A stretch of DNA of 20,499 nucleotides from Caryophanales bacterium UBA4856 (GCA_002399765.1 DHEG01000014.1:1-20499); one strand, 5' to 3'; positions 7,794-15,414 are shown, numbered from the stretch's first letter. Program-made: numbers and translations. Notes: a model not told the origin generated them from the letters alone.

Positions 7794-8981
7794 TCAGTCT
7801 TCGGTCTTCGACTCTTCGTAGATGGTCCTCTCATCGTCATAATTGGAATCAACGCCCTCGGCATAGCCAGTGTGGGAGTAGATGTTGTAGATCAGATAGG
7901 CACCGGTGCCTTCCTCGGTCTTGCTGCCGTCCTTTACGGCGCCAAGGAACGCAGCCTTGGTAGCGGCCACGGCATCGGAAGACAAATCGGACCGATAGGA
8001 AATGGTGTCGTTGAAGATCGGGTTGGTCATGGCCACGGTATAGGTGTCGGTGAATACCTCGTCGTTTTGGTAATAGTCGGTTCCGGACTTGCTATAGCCG
8101 TTGGCGTAACGTATGTCCATGAAGCCCCATACGCCCATCAGATCCGAATCGGGGTTCATGGCCTCGGTAAAGGCGGCATCGTAGCCGGACAGGGAGACAC
8201 CCTGGATTTCGCCTTTGGAAGCATCGGGGGTTCCATCCACGATGGTCAAGCCGTTCTCGGCGATGTAGGAGTTGTTGAGATAGGGCGAATCGGGCCTGAA
8301 CCAAATCTCACGGGTGGCCTCATCCTTCATGCTGGCCAAGAAGAGCTTCGGATAGAGGTAGCCGGCACCAGACTGAGGGCCTTGGATACCGACTGAATTG
8401 CCGATGAAGTCATCGATATAGAGCTTTCCGCCATCGGCATCGGTCATCTTGCCCTTGTTGGCTATCAAGATGGAATTGTACGAATCGGCAGGATTGGTAG
8501 AATCCTGCTCGCCACGATAGACATAGTCATCGATTTCGCCGTTCATGGCCTCGACCTGGGTATGGCGTCCCTCATCGGACTTGGGATCGGTGGCGGGATA
8601 ATCGATGGTCTGAACCTTGTAGCCATCGCGCTCGGCGGTGAACATAAGGCTCACTTTTCCGGGATAATCAACAGTTGCGGCAGCATATGAGGAACCAGTC
8701 AGGAACGCGACATCGGCCGTTCCGCTAGTCAAGGCAGTCGTTGCGGCAGAATAGGAAGTGGAGACCGACATATGGAAGGTGTAGTCATAGCCGGCAGCCT
8801 TTGCCTGCTCGTCGAGAATGGGAGCCAACTCATCCGCAAGGCTTCCTAGAGTGGTTGCATCGCGAGAAGGGACGAACACAACTTCAATTTCGTTTGAAGA
8901 AGATGTTCCGCAAGAGGCGAGCGCAACAGTGCCGATGGCGAGTACGGATACCAGAAGACAACTATGCTTCCTAGAAAACAT
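7794..8981 (-). CDS. phnD: PhnD-like substrate-binding lipoprotein of the phosphonate-type importer
   Basis: The protein has 395 residues. The N-terminus is a lipoprotein signal: basic MFSRKH, a hydrophobic core and lipobox LASC with the lipidated cysteine at 24. The body is a PhnD/PBP type 2 fold, shown by VVFVPSRDATTL, GTADVAFLTGSSYA, and NSVGIQGPQSGAGYLYPKLFL, where the SxxGYLxP element typically helps bind the oxyanion. It is longer than many PhnD proteins, with an acidic region around residues 125-160. ATG at 8981 has the unusual G-rich site AGGGGGG. It is the first gene of the operon and is followed by a hairpin terminator before phnC. It is expected to be anchored to the outer face of the membrane, delivering substrate to PhnE. 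Phosphate, phosphite or phosphonate are all possible ligands. Confidence 0.9.
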   Translation of the reverse strand: MFSRKHSCLLVSVLAIGTVALASCGTSSSNEIEVVFVPSRDATTLGSLADELAPILDEQAKAAGYDYTFHMSVSTSYSAATTALTSGTADVAFLTGSSYAAATVDYPGKVSLMFTAERDGYKVQTIDYPATDPKSDEGRHTQVEAMNGEIDDYVYRGEQDSTNPADSYNSILIANKGKMTDADGGKLYIDDFIGNSVGIQGPQSGAGYLYPKLFLASMKDEATREIWFRPDSPYLNNSYIAENGLTIVDGTPDASKGEIQGVSLSGYDAAFTEAMNPDSDLMGVWGFMDIRYANGYSKSGTDYYQNDEVFTDTYTVAMTNPIFNDTISYRSDLSSDAVAATKAAFLGAVKDGSKTEEGTGAYLIYNIYSHTGYAEGVDSNYDDERTIYEESKTED

Positions 8982-9004
8982 TTTACCCCCCTAAGGTTTT
9001 CAGT

Positions 9005-9043
9005 CGAGGCTTTATACAAATGCCTCGGTATTTTTATATACCA
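9005..9043 (-). promoter_or_regulatory. Candidate phnD promoter and leader hairpin
   Basis: On the minus strand an extended -10, TGG-TATATA (9035-9043), has no clear -35. A transcript from it would start near 9028 and open with a hairpin, CGAGGC with GCCTCG around an 11-nt loop (9005-9027), before the AGGGGGG site. A second small repeat, GGTAT with ATACC (9027-9042), overlaps the -10. The hairpin has no T run, so it is not a terminator; it could stabilise the mRNA or be a regulatory site. Confidence 0.4.
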
Positions 9044-9094
9044 ATGCCCCATCCCTCTTTGGGCTATAGCGCTTTCAATCACTCGATCGAGGGA

Positions 9095-9991
9095 TCAATC
9101 GTTCTTCGCCAGGAATTCGGTCACGACTTTCACGTATTCTTCGTGCTCTTCCACATAGGACATGTGACGGGAGAACTCGAAGATATGCCACTCTGCTCCT
9201 TTGACGGCATTGAACATCTGCTGGTTTATGTAAGGAGTCGATTCGTCATTTGCGCCATCGGTCATAAGGACTGGCAGGTTCCATTTCCTCATCTTCTCCA
9301 GGTATTCCCAATCGGATAGATTGCCCAATGGGTTGTACTCATTGGGTCCCCAGGCGACCTCATAGGCTTTCTTGCCCAAGGTCTTGGGCCTCGTAAGGCA
9401 AGCCGGATCGTTAGGTCCCCAAGGACCGCCGATATGTTTGCGAACGAATAGTTCATTCGCCTTTTGGTAAGCCGGATCAGCCCAGTCTTGGGACTGCTCC
9501 GCCTTGGCTATCGCTTCCTGGTCCTCGAGTGGCAAGGTGTCTTTAATCAAGCGATGGGCCTCCCTGGCCCAAAGGCTTACCGAAGGCAAGGTGGAAGAAA
9601 GGACCACGGACTTTAGCCCTTTGGGATTGCAGTCGGAAAGATATGTTATGGCTAGCATCCCGCCCCAGGAATGGCCCAGCAAATGGATTTCAGTTAGATT
9701 GAGGTAATGCCTCAGCTCTTCCAATTCCTGACACCAAGTCTCTTTGCTGTAAAGCTCGGGGTGATCGTCGGGAATGCTTGAAAGCCCACACCCGATCTGG
9801 TCGTAATAGACCAGGGTCCTTCCGGTCTTTGCGGCTATGTCATCAAGGACCTCCAGGGTGTTATGGGTGGATCCCGGACCCCCGTGGAGCAACAAAAGGG
9901 GAACCTTGCCCCCGTCTTTTCCCTCGACTATGCGGTAATAGGTCTTATAACCCTTGAAGGGCATGAAGCCCTCTTTGATTTCGCTGGTCAT
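9095..9991 (-). CDS. pip: Proline iminopeptidase-like alpha/beta hydrolase
   Basis: The 298-residue protein matches the prolyl aminopeptidase (tricorn-factor F1-like) branch of the alpha/beta hydrolases in size and motifs. The oxyanion motif is LLLLHGGPGS, then YYDQIGCGLSS, nucleophile elbow GHSWGG, the acid in TDGANDESTP and the catalytic histidine in SRHMSYVEEHEEY. These would give a cytosolic enzyme that removes N-terminal proline (or related residues) from peptides, feeding amino-acid recycling. ATG at 9991 follows GGAGG at good spacing. It is transcribed away from udk across a region with a good -10 and a 20-bp palindrome. It precedes phnD by 113 nt on the same strand. Other hydrolase substrates cannot be excluded. 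Confidence 0.88.
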   Translation of the reverse strand: MTSEIKEGFMPFKGYKTYYRIVEGKDGGKVPLLLLHGGPGSTHNTLEVLDDIAAKTGRTLVYYDQIGCGLSSIPDDHPELYSKETWCQELEELRHYLNLTEIHLLGHSWGGMLAITYLSDCNPKGLKSVVLSSTLPSVSLWAREAHRLIKDTLPLEDQEAIAKAEQSQDWADPAYQKANELFVRKHIGGPWGPNDPACLTRPKTLGKKAYEVAWGPNEYNPLGNLSDWEYLEKMRKWNLPVLMTDGANDESTPYINQQMFNAVKGAEWHIFEFSRHMSYVEEHEEYVKVVTEFLAKND

Positions 9992-10012
9992 TGATAACCT
10001 CCAATAGACCTA

Positions 10013-10050
10013 ATTATAGTTTGGCAAAGATGGCAAATTGAAATTTGCCA
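10013..10050 (-). promoter_or_regulatory. Promoter of the iminopeptidase gene with a 20-bp palindrome
   Basis: A perfect TATAAT on the minus strand (10013-10018) lies 21 nt upstream of the start codon. The -35 region is weak but is covered by a perfect inverted repeat, TGGCAAAT-TGAA-ATTTGCCA (10031-10050), with a partial extra copy TTGGCAAAG at 10021-10029. A repressor or activator site is likely. On the other strand, TAAAAT at 10084-10089 may be the -10 for udk. Confidence 0.55.
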
Positions 10051-10119
10051 CTAACACACAGCCCCAACAGGTTGCCTATTTGGTAAAATAAGTTCTCAGG
10101 GTATGTAGAGGGCCCTGCT

Positions 10120-10794
10120 ATGCCAATAATTGTCCTGATAGGCGGGGGAACGGCGTCCGGAAAGACGTACGTGACCGACCAGGTGATGAAAAGGCTCGGT
10201 GCTGACCGAATAACGCACATGAGCCTTGACGATTATTACAAAGATCAAACCAACATTTCGATGACGGACCGTCAGAAAGTCAACTATGACCATCCCAAAG
10301 CATTCGACTGGAAGCTTATGGAAGCCCAGTTGCTCGACCTGAAGGCCGGAAGGCCGATATACAAGCCGATTTACGATTTCAAGGTGCACAATCGCTCCGG
10401 AAAGTACGAAACGATAGTGCCGAGAGAATTGGTGATGGTCGAGGGAATCATGGCCCTGGTCAATGCCAGGATCAGGAAGATCGGCGACTTGAAAGTATTC
10501 GTCAACGCTTCAAGGGAGCGCCGCTTTTTGAGGCGTCTCGAACGAGACCAAAAGGAACGCGGACGCAGCCGTGAGTCGATAATCATGCAGTATTTCAGCA
10601 CCGTCCAGCCGATGTACGAAGAGGTGATTCAACCATCTTCTATCTATGCTGACTTGATAATAAACAACGATGATGAGATTTCCACTCTTTCGATAGAGGT
10701 CCTCACTGCCGTCCTGAAAGACTTCTTGGACAACAAAGACCAGGCATTGAATTCCTGCCGTATCCAACACTTGGACAAGAGCTCCAAATATTAG
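10120..10794 (+). CDS. udk: Uridine kinase
   Basis: The 224-residue cytosolic kinase phosphorylates uridine (and usually cytidine) to the monophosphate in pyrimidine salvage. P-loop GGGTASGKT is near residues 8-16, followed by the base/ribose-binding MSLDDYYK, NYDHPKAFD and PIYDFKVHNRSG. LVMVEGIMAL is the Walker-B-like strand, and VFVNASRERRFLRRLERDQKERGRS is the lid. The C-terminus is about 15 residues longer than usual. ATG at 10120 has AGAGGG upstream. Its stop overlaps that of the convergent msrC by 4 nt, with no terminator between. Its place beside psuGK suggests a small nucleoside salvage cluster, because pseudouridine breakdown releases uracil. Confidence 0.92.
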   Translation: MPIIVLIGGGTASGKTYVTDQVMKRLGADRITHMSLDDYYKDQTNISMTDRQKVNYDHPKAFDWKLMEAQLLDLKAGRPIYKPIYDFKVHNRSGKYETIVPRELVMVEGIMALVNARIRKIGDLKVFVNASRERRFLRRLERDQKERGRSRESIIMQYFSTVQPMYEEVIQPSSIYADLIINNDDEISTLSIEVLTAVLKDFLDNKDQALNSCRIQHLDKSSKY

Positions 10795-11276
10795 AGAAGG
10801 CCTTTGCCGTCCCAATTAGTCGCAACGAGGTTGACAATCGCGGTAAGTCCTTTTACGTCCTCATCCTCGAATCTCTCTTCGAGAGGGCTATCGATATCCA
10901 AGACACCTTTGAGGACACCGTTATATAGAATTGGTATAACCAGTTCGGAACGCGTCTCTTTGTTGCAGGCGATGTAACCCGGGAATCGGTCGACATCATC
11001 GACGACGATCGGTTTCTTGAGGCTGGCCGCTTTACCGCATACGCCCCTCCCCAAGTCGATCTGGACACAGGCTGGCTTCCCCTGGAAGGGACCCACGAAC
11101 AAAGTCTTTCCCGAAAGCAAATAGAAACCAAGCCAGTTAACGTTTGGCAGTCTCTCCCATAGGAGGGAGGAGACATTTGCCAAGACCGAGATGACCGGAT
11201 CCTGCCTTTCAATCAAGGAACTCGCTTCTTCGAGAAGATTATCGTAGAAACTGCCTTTCGTGCTTTTCGTTTCCAT
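10791..11276 (-). CDS. msrC: Free methionine-(R)-sulfoxide reductase (GAF domain)
   Basis: The protein is a single GAF domain of 161 residues, the standard fRMsr size. The three cysteines expected in this enzyme are present: ACVQID, GRGVCGKA and GYIACNKE. The surrounding residues VVDDVDRFPGYIAC and SELVIPI are typical. The usual IACD is IACN here, a conservative change. It reduces free methionine-R-sulfoxide in the cytosol, using thioredoxin or a similar donor. ATG at 11276 has AAGAGGT upstream. It starts 41 nt after psuK on the same strand and so may be the last gene of a psuG-psuK-msrC transcript. Confidence 0.92.
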   Translation of the reverse strand: METKSTKGSFYDNLLEEASSLIERQDPVISVLANVSSLLWERLPNVNWLGFYLLSGKTLFVGPFQGKPACVQIDLGRGVCGKAASLKKPIVVDDVDRFPGYIACNKETRSELVIPILYNGVLKGVLDIDSPLEERFEDEDVKGLTAIVNLVATNWDGKGLL

Positions 11277-11317
11277 TGCTTGACCTCTTTGCCATTCGCC
11301 GTGGCAATGCCTTCAAA

Positions 11318-12247
11318 TCAACCTGCTTTCCTGCATACGGCAATCATTGTAGCCAAATCCACTCTCAAGTCAGCCAGATTTGCATTCGTGGCCTTGTCGC
11401 TTTCGATGGTTACCTTTGCGCATCTGAGGCCGAATTCCAAGGAGGCCTTTACGGACAGGCCCTTTGAAAGGCAAAGGCAAAGACCGGCAAAGACCGCATC
11501 GCCACAGCCGGTCGTGTTAACGATATCGTTGCTCTTGATTGGATCTAGATGACCCGATTCGAGAGAACTTTCGTAGCAAGCCCCCCTTTCTCCGTCCGTC
11601 ACCACGACCACCTTGGGGCCGAGGGCAAAGAGAAGATGGGCAAGGACCTCGGCGGAAAGATCCTTATTGCCTATCAGGGCTATCGCTTCCCTTCTGGCGC
11701 ACTTTAGCAGATACAGGCCTTTTAGGGAGCCTTTGAGCCTAAGTGATTTGTCAGGGCTTACCGCTTCGGCATAGACCTTTCTGGAACCCTTGTTGGCCAC
11801 CAATTCATCTATGGTCTCTTTGGAAAGGTTGGTGTCAATGAGGATGTCCTTCGTATCGCCCAACCTCTTCATTGTCTCGGCTATGAAGGGATAGGGGATC
11901 TCTTCTGCAATCCTGTTGTCGCATACCGATACCGACATGTCCCCGCCTTTGTCCAATATTGCCAGATACACCCCGGTAGGTATCCCCTTCTTCGCATAGG
12001 GAATGATCGTGGCCTTTCCCCTTAGGCTCATCTTGATCTGGCGAGCCCATTCGTCATCTACCAGCCCGGTGACGAAATAGGGACGTGAGCCAAGGAAACC
12101 CAGGTCTTCGACAATGTTTCGCATCACGCCACCGGGAGCCGAATATATCGTCCCTGGGTTTGAGGCCTTGGGAATCAAGTCCTTGAAGGAAGCGCCAAAG
12201 AGGTCAATGTTTGAACCACCGACGCAAAGCAGAGTCGTGTTAGCCAT
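11318..12247 (-). CDS. psuK: PfkB-family pseudouridine kinase
   Basis: This 309-residue PfkB sugar kinase starts with LLCVGGSNIDLFG and the ribokinase-type glycine motif PGGVMRNIVEDLGFLG. It ends with the catalytic and anion-hole motif NTTGCGDAVFAGL, where the usual GAGD is GCGD and the aspartate is kept. Position directly after psuG (stop at 12255) identifies it as the kinase that makes pseudouridine 5'-phosphate for PsuG. I chose ATG at 12247; TTG at 12250 just before it is possible, since the AAGGGGAAG site would suit either. With only 7 nt between genes, the two are almost certainly co-translated. Without the context it would be annotated as a general PfkB nucleoside kinase. Confidence 0.9.
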   Translation of the reverse strand: MANTTLLCVGGSNIDLFGASFKDLIPKASNPGTIYSAPGGVMRNIVEDLGFLGSRPYFVTGLVDDEWARQIKMSLRGKATIIPYAKKGIPTGVYLAILDKGGDMSVSVCDNRIAEEIPYPFIAETMKRLGDTKDILIDTNLSKETIDELVANKGSRKVYAEAVSPDKSLRLKGSLKGLYLLKCARREAIALIGNKDLSAEVLAHLLFALGPKVVVVTDGERGACYESSLESGHLDPIKSNDIVNTTGCGDAVFAGLCLCLSKGLSVKASLEFGLRCAKVTIESDKATNANLADLRVDLATMIAVCRKAG

Positions 12248-12254
12248 CAATTGT

Positions 12255-13169
12255 TTACTTCCCCTTGGCTAAGGATGAGTAGGCCTTGGCTATCAAGGCC
12301 CCGTCCTTGGCGTTGTTCTTTATCAAGGCGATGTTGGCCTTCAACGATTCGCCCTCGGTCAAGGAAACGATCTCCTTTAAGAGAAACGGAGTCTCTTCCT
12401 TGCCCTTAATGCCCAATGAAGCCATCTTTTCCAAGGCCTGAGAAACGGCTTTGTCCACCTCCTTTGGATCCATCGAGTAATCGGTCGGGATCGGATCGGT
12501 GACAAGGATTCCGCCCTTGATCTTGCTATCCCTTTTGGCCTTGACGATGTTTGCGACCTCTTGGGGCGTATCGCACTCGACGTCGGCCTTGAACTTTGAG
12601 GCACGGGTGAAGAAGTCGGGAACGAATGGAGTGGTATAGCCGATCACCGGCACGCCTTGGGTCTCAAGCACTTCCAAGGTAGCGGCGATGTCCAATATCG
12701 ACTTGGGTCCCGCGCATATTACGGTTACGTTGGTTCGGCCCAACTCCTGAAGATCGGCCGAGATGTCCAAAGTGGAAGAAAAGCCCCTTTGGACCCCGCC
12801 GATGCCACCGGTCACGAAGAATTCGATCCCCGCTTGGCTGGCCAAGATCATCGTGCCGGCGACAGTGGTGGCGCCCCATAGCTTCTTGGCATAGACAATC
12901 GGCAGGTCTCTCCTGGAGCATTTCACGATGCCCTTCCTCTTGCCGAATTCCTCGATCTCGGCGGGAGTCATGCCTATGACTGGCTCGCCATCTATTATCC
13001 CTATGGTGGCTGGGGTTGCCCCATTTTCCCTGATGGTCTTCTCGACAGCCAGGGCTGTCTTTACATTTTCGGGATAGGGCATGCCATGGCTTATTATCGT
13101 CGTCTCCAATGCTACGACAGGTTCGCCCTTTTCCAGGGCTTCCTTCACGGCCGGGTTGATTCTCATCAT
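12255..13169 (-). CDS. psuG: Pseudouridine-5'-phosphate glycosidase
   Basis: The 304-residue protein splits pseudouridine 5'-phosphate into uracil and ribose 5-phosphate. The family blocks are clear: VVALETTIISHGMPYPEN (Glu22), VKCSRRDLP (Lys83), VTGGIGGVQRG, DISADLQEL and CAGPKSILDI with the Schiff-base lysine at 156, then NIALIKNNA near the end. Two positions look unusual to me: Gln127 where many relatives have His in GGVHRG, and Pro155 just before the catalytic lysine. Two adjacent ATGs (13169 and 13166) follow AAAGGAAG, and either may be used. The 44 extra upstream codons are rejected because they lack a start signal and extend into the divergent spacer. It is the first gene of the psuG-psuK-msrC group. 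Confidence 0.94.
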   Translation of the reverse strand: MMRINPAVKEALEKGEPVVALETTIISHGMPYPENVKTALAVEKTIRENGATPATIGIIDGEPVIGMTPAEIEEFGKRKGIVKCSRRDLPIVYAKKLWGATTVAGTMILASQAGIEFFVTGGIGGVQRGFSSTLDISADLQELGRTNVTVICAGPKSILDIAATLEVLETQGVPVIGYTTPFVPDFFTRASKFKADVECDTPQEVANIVKAKRDSKIKGGILVTDPIPTDYSMDPKEVDKAVSQALEKMASLGIKGKEETPFLLKEIVSLTEGESLKANIALIKNNAKDGALIAKAYSSLAKGK

Positions 13170-13236
13170 TGCTTCCTTTCTTTTCCAATAGTCTAGTTTA
13201 AAAGGGGAGGCAAGCCTTAAGAAAGAGATTACCAAA

Positions 13237-13254
13237 CCACGGCCATGGCCTTGG
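13237..13254. promoter_or_regulatory. 18-bp near-perfect palindrome upstream of psuG
   Basis: CCACGGCCATGGCCTTGG reads the same on both strands except for one base pair, with the core GGCCATGGCC exact. It lies about 70 nt upstream of psuG and about 50 nt before the -35 box of the divergent tRNA promoter. It could be an operator for psuGK; no local regulator gene is adjacent. Confidence 0.35.
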
Positions 13255-13303
13255 AAAAGGCATTTATGGGATTTAACCAAACGACATTGTGAAATCTCCA
13301 TTA

Positions 13304-13332
13304 TTGACTTGCATAGGTGCGTGGCTTAGAAT
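13304..13332 (+). promoter_or_regulatory. Promoter of the tRNA operon
   Basis: TTGACT (13304-13309), exactly 17 bp, then TAGAAT (13327-13332). This housekeeping-type promoter lies about 40 nt upstream of tRNA-Ala. It points away from psuG. Confidence 0.8.
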
Positions 13333-13379
13333 TAATCACGCTGTCCCTATCCAGGACAACACGTTGGGACTAAAAAATT

Positions 13380-13455
13380 GGGGCTGTAGCTCAGCTGGGA
13401 GAGCGCCTCCATGGCATGGAGGAGGTCGCGGGTCCGATTCCCGTCAGCTCCACCA
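13380..13455 (+). tRNA. tRNA-Ala(GGC)
   Basis: A complete cloverleaf of 76 nt includes an encoded CCA. The acceptor arm GGGGCTG/CAGCTCC contains the G3-U70 pair that identifies alanine tRNA. The anticodon stem CCTCC/GGAGG frames loop ATGGCAT with anticodon GGC. It is the first of three tRNAs in one transcript. Confidence 0.97.
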
Positions 13456-13461
13456 TTTTTT

Positions 13462-13537
13462 AGCGGAGTAGCTCAGTCGGTAGAGCAGGCGGCTCATACC
13501 CGCTATGTCGTGGGTTCGATTCCCATCCCCGCTACCA
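13462..13537 (+). tRNA. tRNA-Met(CAT), probably elongator
   Basis: A 76-nt cloverleaf with encoded CCA; the anticodon loop is CTCATAC on a GGCGG/CCGCT stem. It lacks the three stacked G-C pairs of an initiator, and A1-U72 is paired, so it is not formyl-Met tRNA. The acceptor arm has one A-C mismatch (position 6 with 67). The 3' half resembles elongator Met tRNA. A lysidine-modified Ile role is less likely here than for the next tRNA. Confidence 0.88.
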
Positions 13538-13572
13538 CTAAAGAAAAGTCCTCGGTGGAAGAGACGGCTGAT

Positions 13573-13648
13573 GGACCGATAGCTCAACGGTTAGAGTCCC
13601 CGGCCCATAACCGGGTTGTTGCTGGTTCGAATCCGGCTCGGTCCACCA
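13573..13648 (+). tRNA. tRNA-Ile2(CAT, lysidine type) or Met; carries C33
   Basis: A 76-nt cloverleaf with encoded CCA and a perfect acceptor arm GGACCGA/TCGGTCC. The anticodon stem CCCGG/CCGGG holds loop CCCATAA, so the anticodon is CAT and position 33 is C instead of the near-universal T. The acceptor end and CATAA loop resemble bacterial tRNA-Ile2, whose C34 becomes lysidine to read AUA. ATA is a frequent codon in these genes, which fits. The 1-72 pair is G-C, so it is not an initiator. Confidence 0.82.
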
Positions 13649-13657
13649 TAAGAAGAG

Positions 13658-13685
13658 AAAAAGGCCCAGTTAAATGGGCTTTTTT
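13658..13685 (+). terminator. Terminator of the tRNA operon
   Basis: An 11-bp stem (13658-13668 with 13675-13685) containing one G-T pair and a 6-nt loop runs directly into its T tract: AAAAAGGCCCA, loop, TGGGCTTTTTT. It begins 9 nt after the last tRNA. Confidence 0.9.
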
Positions 13686-13704
13686 CGTGGGTAGCGCAAA
13701 AGAT

Positions 13705-13735
13705 AAGCTTCAGCCATCATGACTGAAGCTTTTTT
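13705..13735. terminator. Bidirectional terminator between tRNA operon and ptsI
   Basis: A perfect 9-bp stem, AAGCTTCAG (13705-13713) with CTGAAGCTT (13723-13731), has six T following on the plus strand. On the minus strand it stands 15 nt beyond the ptsI stop codon, preceded by six A and followed by ATCTTTT, so it probably ends ptsI as well. Confidence 0.85.
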
Positions 13736-13750
13736 GTCATAAGTAAATGA

Positions 13751-15388
13751 TTAGATGTAATCCGAAAGTTCTACCTTCCTGGTATCAATTTGAGAAATCG
13801 ATTCTCTAGTCTTAAGGATGTAGGATGAAGACATCGACAAGTGATCGACCCCGATCTTAAGGAAGAATGGCAGCAATTTCTCGTCGTGAGCTAATTCGCC
13901 GCAAATGCTAACTGGCGTATGGAACTTATGACCATTTTCCACCGTCAATGCGATAAGCCTAAGGATAGCTTTGTGATGAGGATCGAAGAACTTCAAGAGG
14001 TTCTCGTTTGTGCGATCGATTGCCAAGGTATATTGCGACAAGTCGTTGGTTCCGATTGAGAAAAAGGCGGCCTTCTTCGCTAGGATATCCGAAGTTACGG
14101 CAGCTGCCGGTGTTTCAACCATTATCCCAATCTTCATACCCCTGTCGTATTTCTCCTTGCGCTTATCCAATTCTTCCATGGCCTTTTCGCAAATACCATG
14201 GGTGAAATCCAGTTCGGATGAGGAGATTATCATCGGAATCATTATCGAAAGATTGCCAAAGGCCGAGGCCCTATATAGGGCCTTTAGCTGGGTCAAGAAC
14301 AATTCCGGCCGGTCTTCACAAATCCTAATGGAACGATAGCCCAAAGCCGGATTGCTCTCCTTTGGAAGGTCAAAGTAGCTAGCCTTCTTGTCTGATCCTA
14401 TGTCGAAGGTCCTTATGACCACAGGCTTACCGTCCATAGTCTGCACCGCTTTCTTATAGGCTTCGAATTGAGTTTCCTCGCTCGGATAGTCAATCGAGTT
14501 CATATAGATGAACTCACTCCGGAAAAGGCCAATTCCCTCTGCCCCGGAATCTTTGGCAGCCTTGGCTTCTTCGGGCGTTGAGATGTTGGCATAGATCGTG
14601 GTCTTTATTCCATCAGCAGTTACGGTCGGTTTAAAGATGTATTCACGTAACCTTTGGCCTTCTTGTTCAAAGTGCTTCTTGTCGTCTTTCATGCTGGCCA
14701 AGAACTTTAGGTCATAGCCGGAATAGAGTACGCCCCTGATGGCATCCAGTATCCCTTCTTTGCCTTCGCTTCCTCTGTCGAATCTATCGGTAAGTATTAG
14801 GGCCGGAATCCCCAAGGACCTGATGACAATGGAGACATGGGAGGTCTTTCCGGTATCAAGGAGTGCCAATCCCGTTATGTTCTTGTTCAGGGAAAGGAGT
14901 TCGCTGACGGTGATGTTGTTAGTAACGAGTATTGTTGGCTCAGAAAAAGAAAGCGAGGCATCTCGACCTGTCAAGTTGGCTTTTATCTGACCACTAATCT
15001 CCTCGACATCCTTGGCCCTTTCGGAAATGTATTGATCGCCGGTGGACTTTAGCATTTCCTCCAGTTTGGCTCCTGCCTGCGTTACTGCTTCAATGGCGCT
15101 TTCACCATCTTTGAGCCCTTCTTCCACTAGGTCATTGAAATCCGGATCCTGGAGCATTACCAAATGGGCTTCGACGATTTCGGCATCCTTAGGCGTGAGT
15201 TTTTCCTTGGCGGTAACTTCCAAGGCTCTTGTCGCTTCAATGGCCTTATCGCGAGCAAGGATGAACTGTTTCTTTTCTTCTTCATACCCCAACGATTTCG
15301 AGGCTATAGCCTCTTCATCCTTCATCCTGAAGGCCAACTTGCCAAAAGCCATTCCCGCAAATATCGTCTCGCCTTTCACTGCTTCCAT
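13751..15388 (-). CDS. ptsI: PTS enzyme I (phosphoenolpyruvate-protein phosphotransferase)
   Basis: The 545-residue cytosolic protein takes phosphate from phosphoenolpyruvate and passes it to HPr. The N-terminal HPr-binding helices are followed by the phosphohistidine site DTGKTSHVSIVIRS with His184; the usual GG before TSH is TG. The C-terminal barrel has EGIGLFRSEF, VVIRTFDIGSDK, NPALGYRSIR, GIMVETPAAA, FFSIGTNDLSQYTLAIDR and the proton-donor cysteine in SICGELAHDE. It is slightly shorter than the 570-575 residues typical of EI, but no domain is missing. ATG at 15388 has AAAGGAGG. It lies on the same strand as the channel gene, with a terminator between. Its location in the dihydroxyacetone locus suggests it serves HPr and DhaM here; whether it is the cell's only EI cannot be seen. 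Confidence 0.95.
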   Translation of the reverse strand: MEAVKGETIFAGMAFGKLAFRMKDEEAIASKSLGYEEEKKQFILARDKAIEATRALEVTAKEKLTPKDAEIVEAHLVMLQDPDFNDLVEEGLKDGESAIEAVTQAGAKLEEMLKSTGDQYISERAKDVEEISGQIKANLTGRDASLSFSEPTILVTNNITVSELLSLNKNITGLALLDTGKTSHVSIVIRSLGIPALILTDRFDRGSEGKEGILDAIRGVLYSGYDLKFLASMKDDKKHFEQEGQRLREYIFKPTVTADGIKTTIYANISTPEEAKAAKDSGAEGIGLFRSEFIYMNSIDYPSEETQFEAYKKAVQTMDGKPVVIRTFDIGSDKKASYFDLPKESNPALGYRSIRICEDRPELFLTQLKALYRASAFGNLSIMIPMIISSSELDFTHGICEKAMEELDKRKEKYDRGMKIGIMVETPAAAVTSDILAKKAAFFSIGTNDLSQYTLAIDRTNENLLKFFDPHHKAILRLIALTVENGHKFHTPVSICGELAHDEKLLPFFLKIGVDHLSMSSSYILKTRESISQIDTRKVELSDYI

Positions 15389-15414
15389 GGTCTCCTCCTT
15401 TTAGGAAATCCCCA

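Noticed and set aside
7788..8396. 202-residue plus-strand open frame opposite phnD
   Set aside because: It is low in complexity (Gly, Ile, Val rich), has no plausible start signal and is antisense to a well-supported lipoprotein gene.
9064..9078. cre-like catabolite site, TTGAAAGCGCTATAG on the minus strand, upstream of phnD
   Set aside because: Only the left half fits the cre consensus; the conserved final C and A/T are missing.
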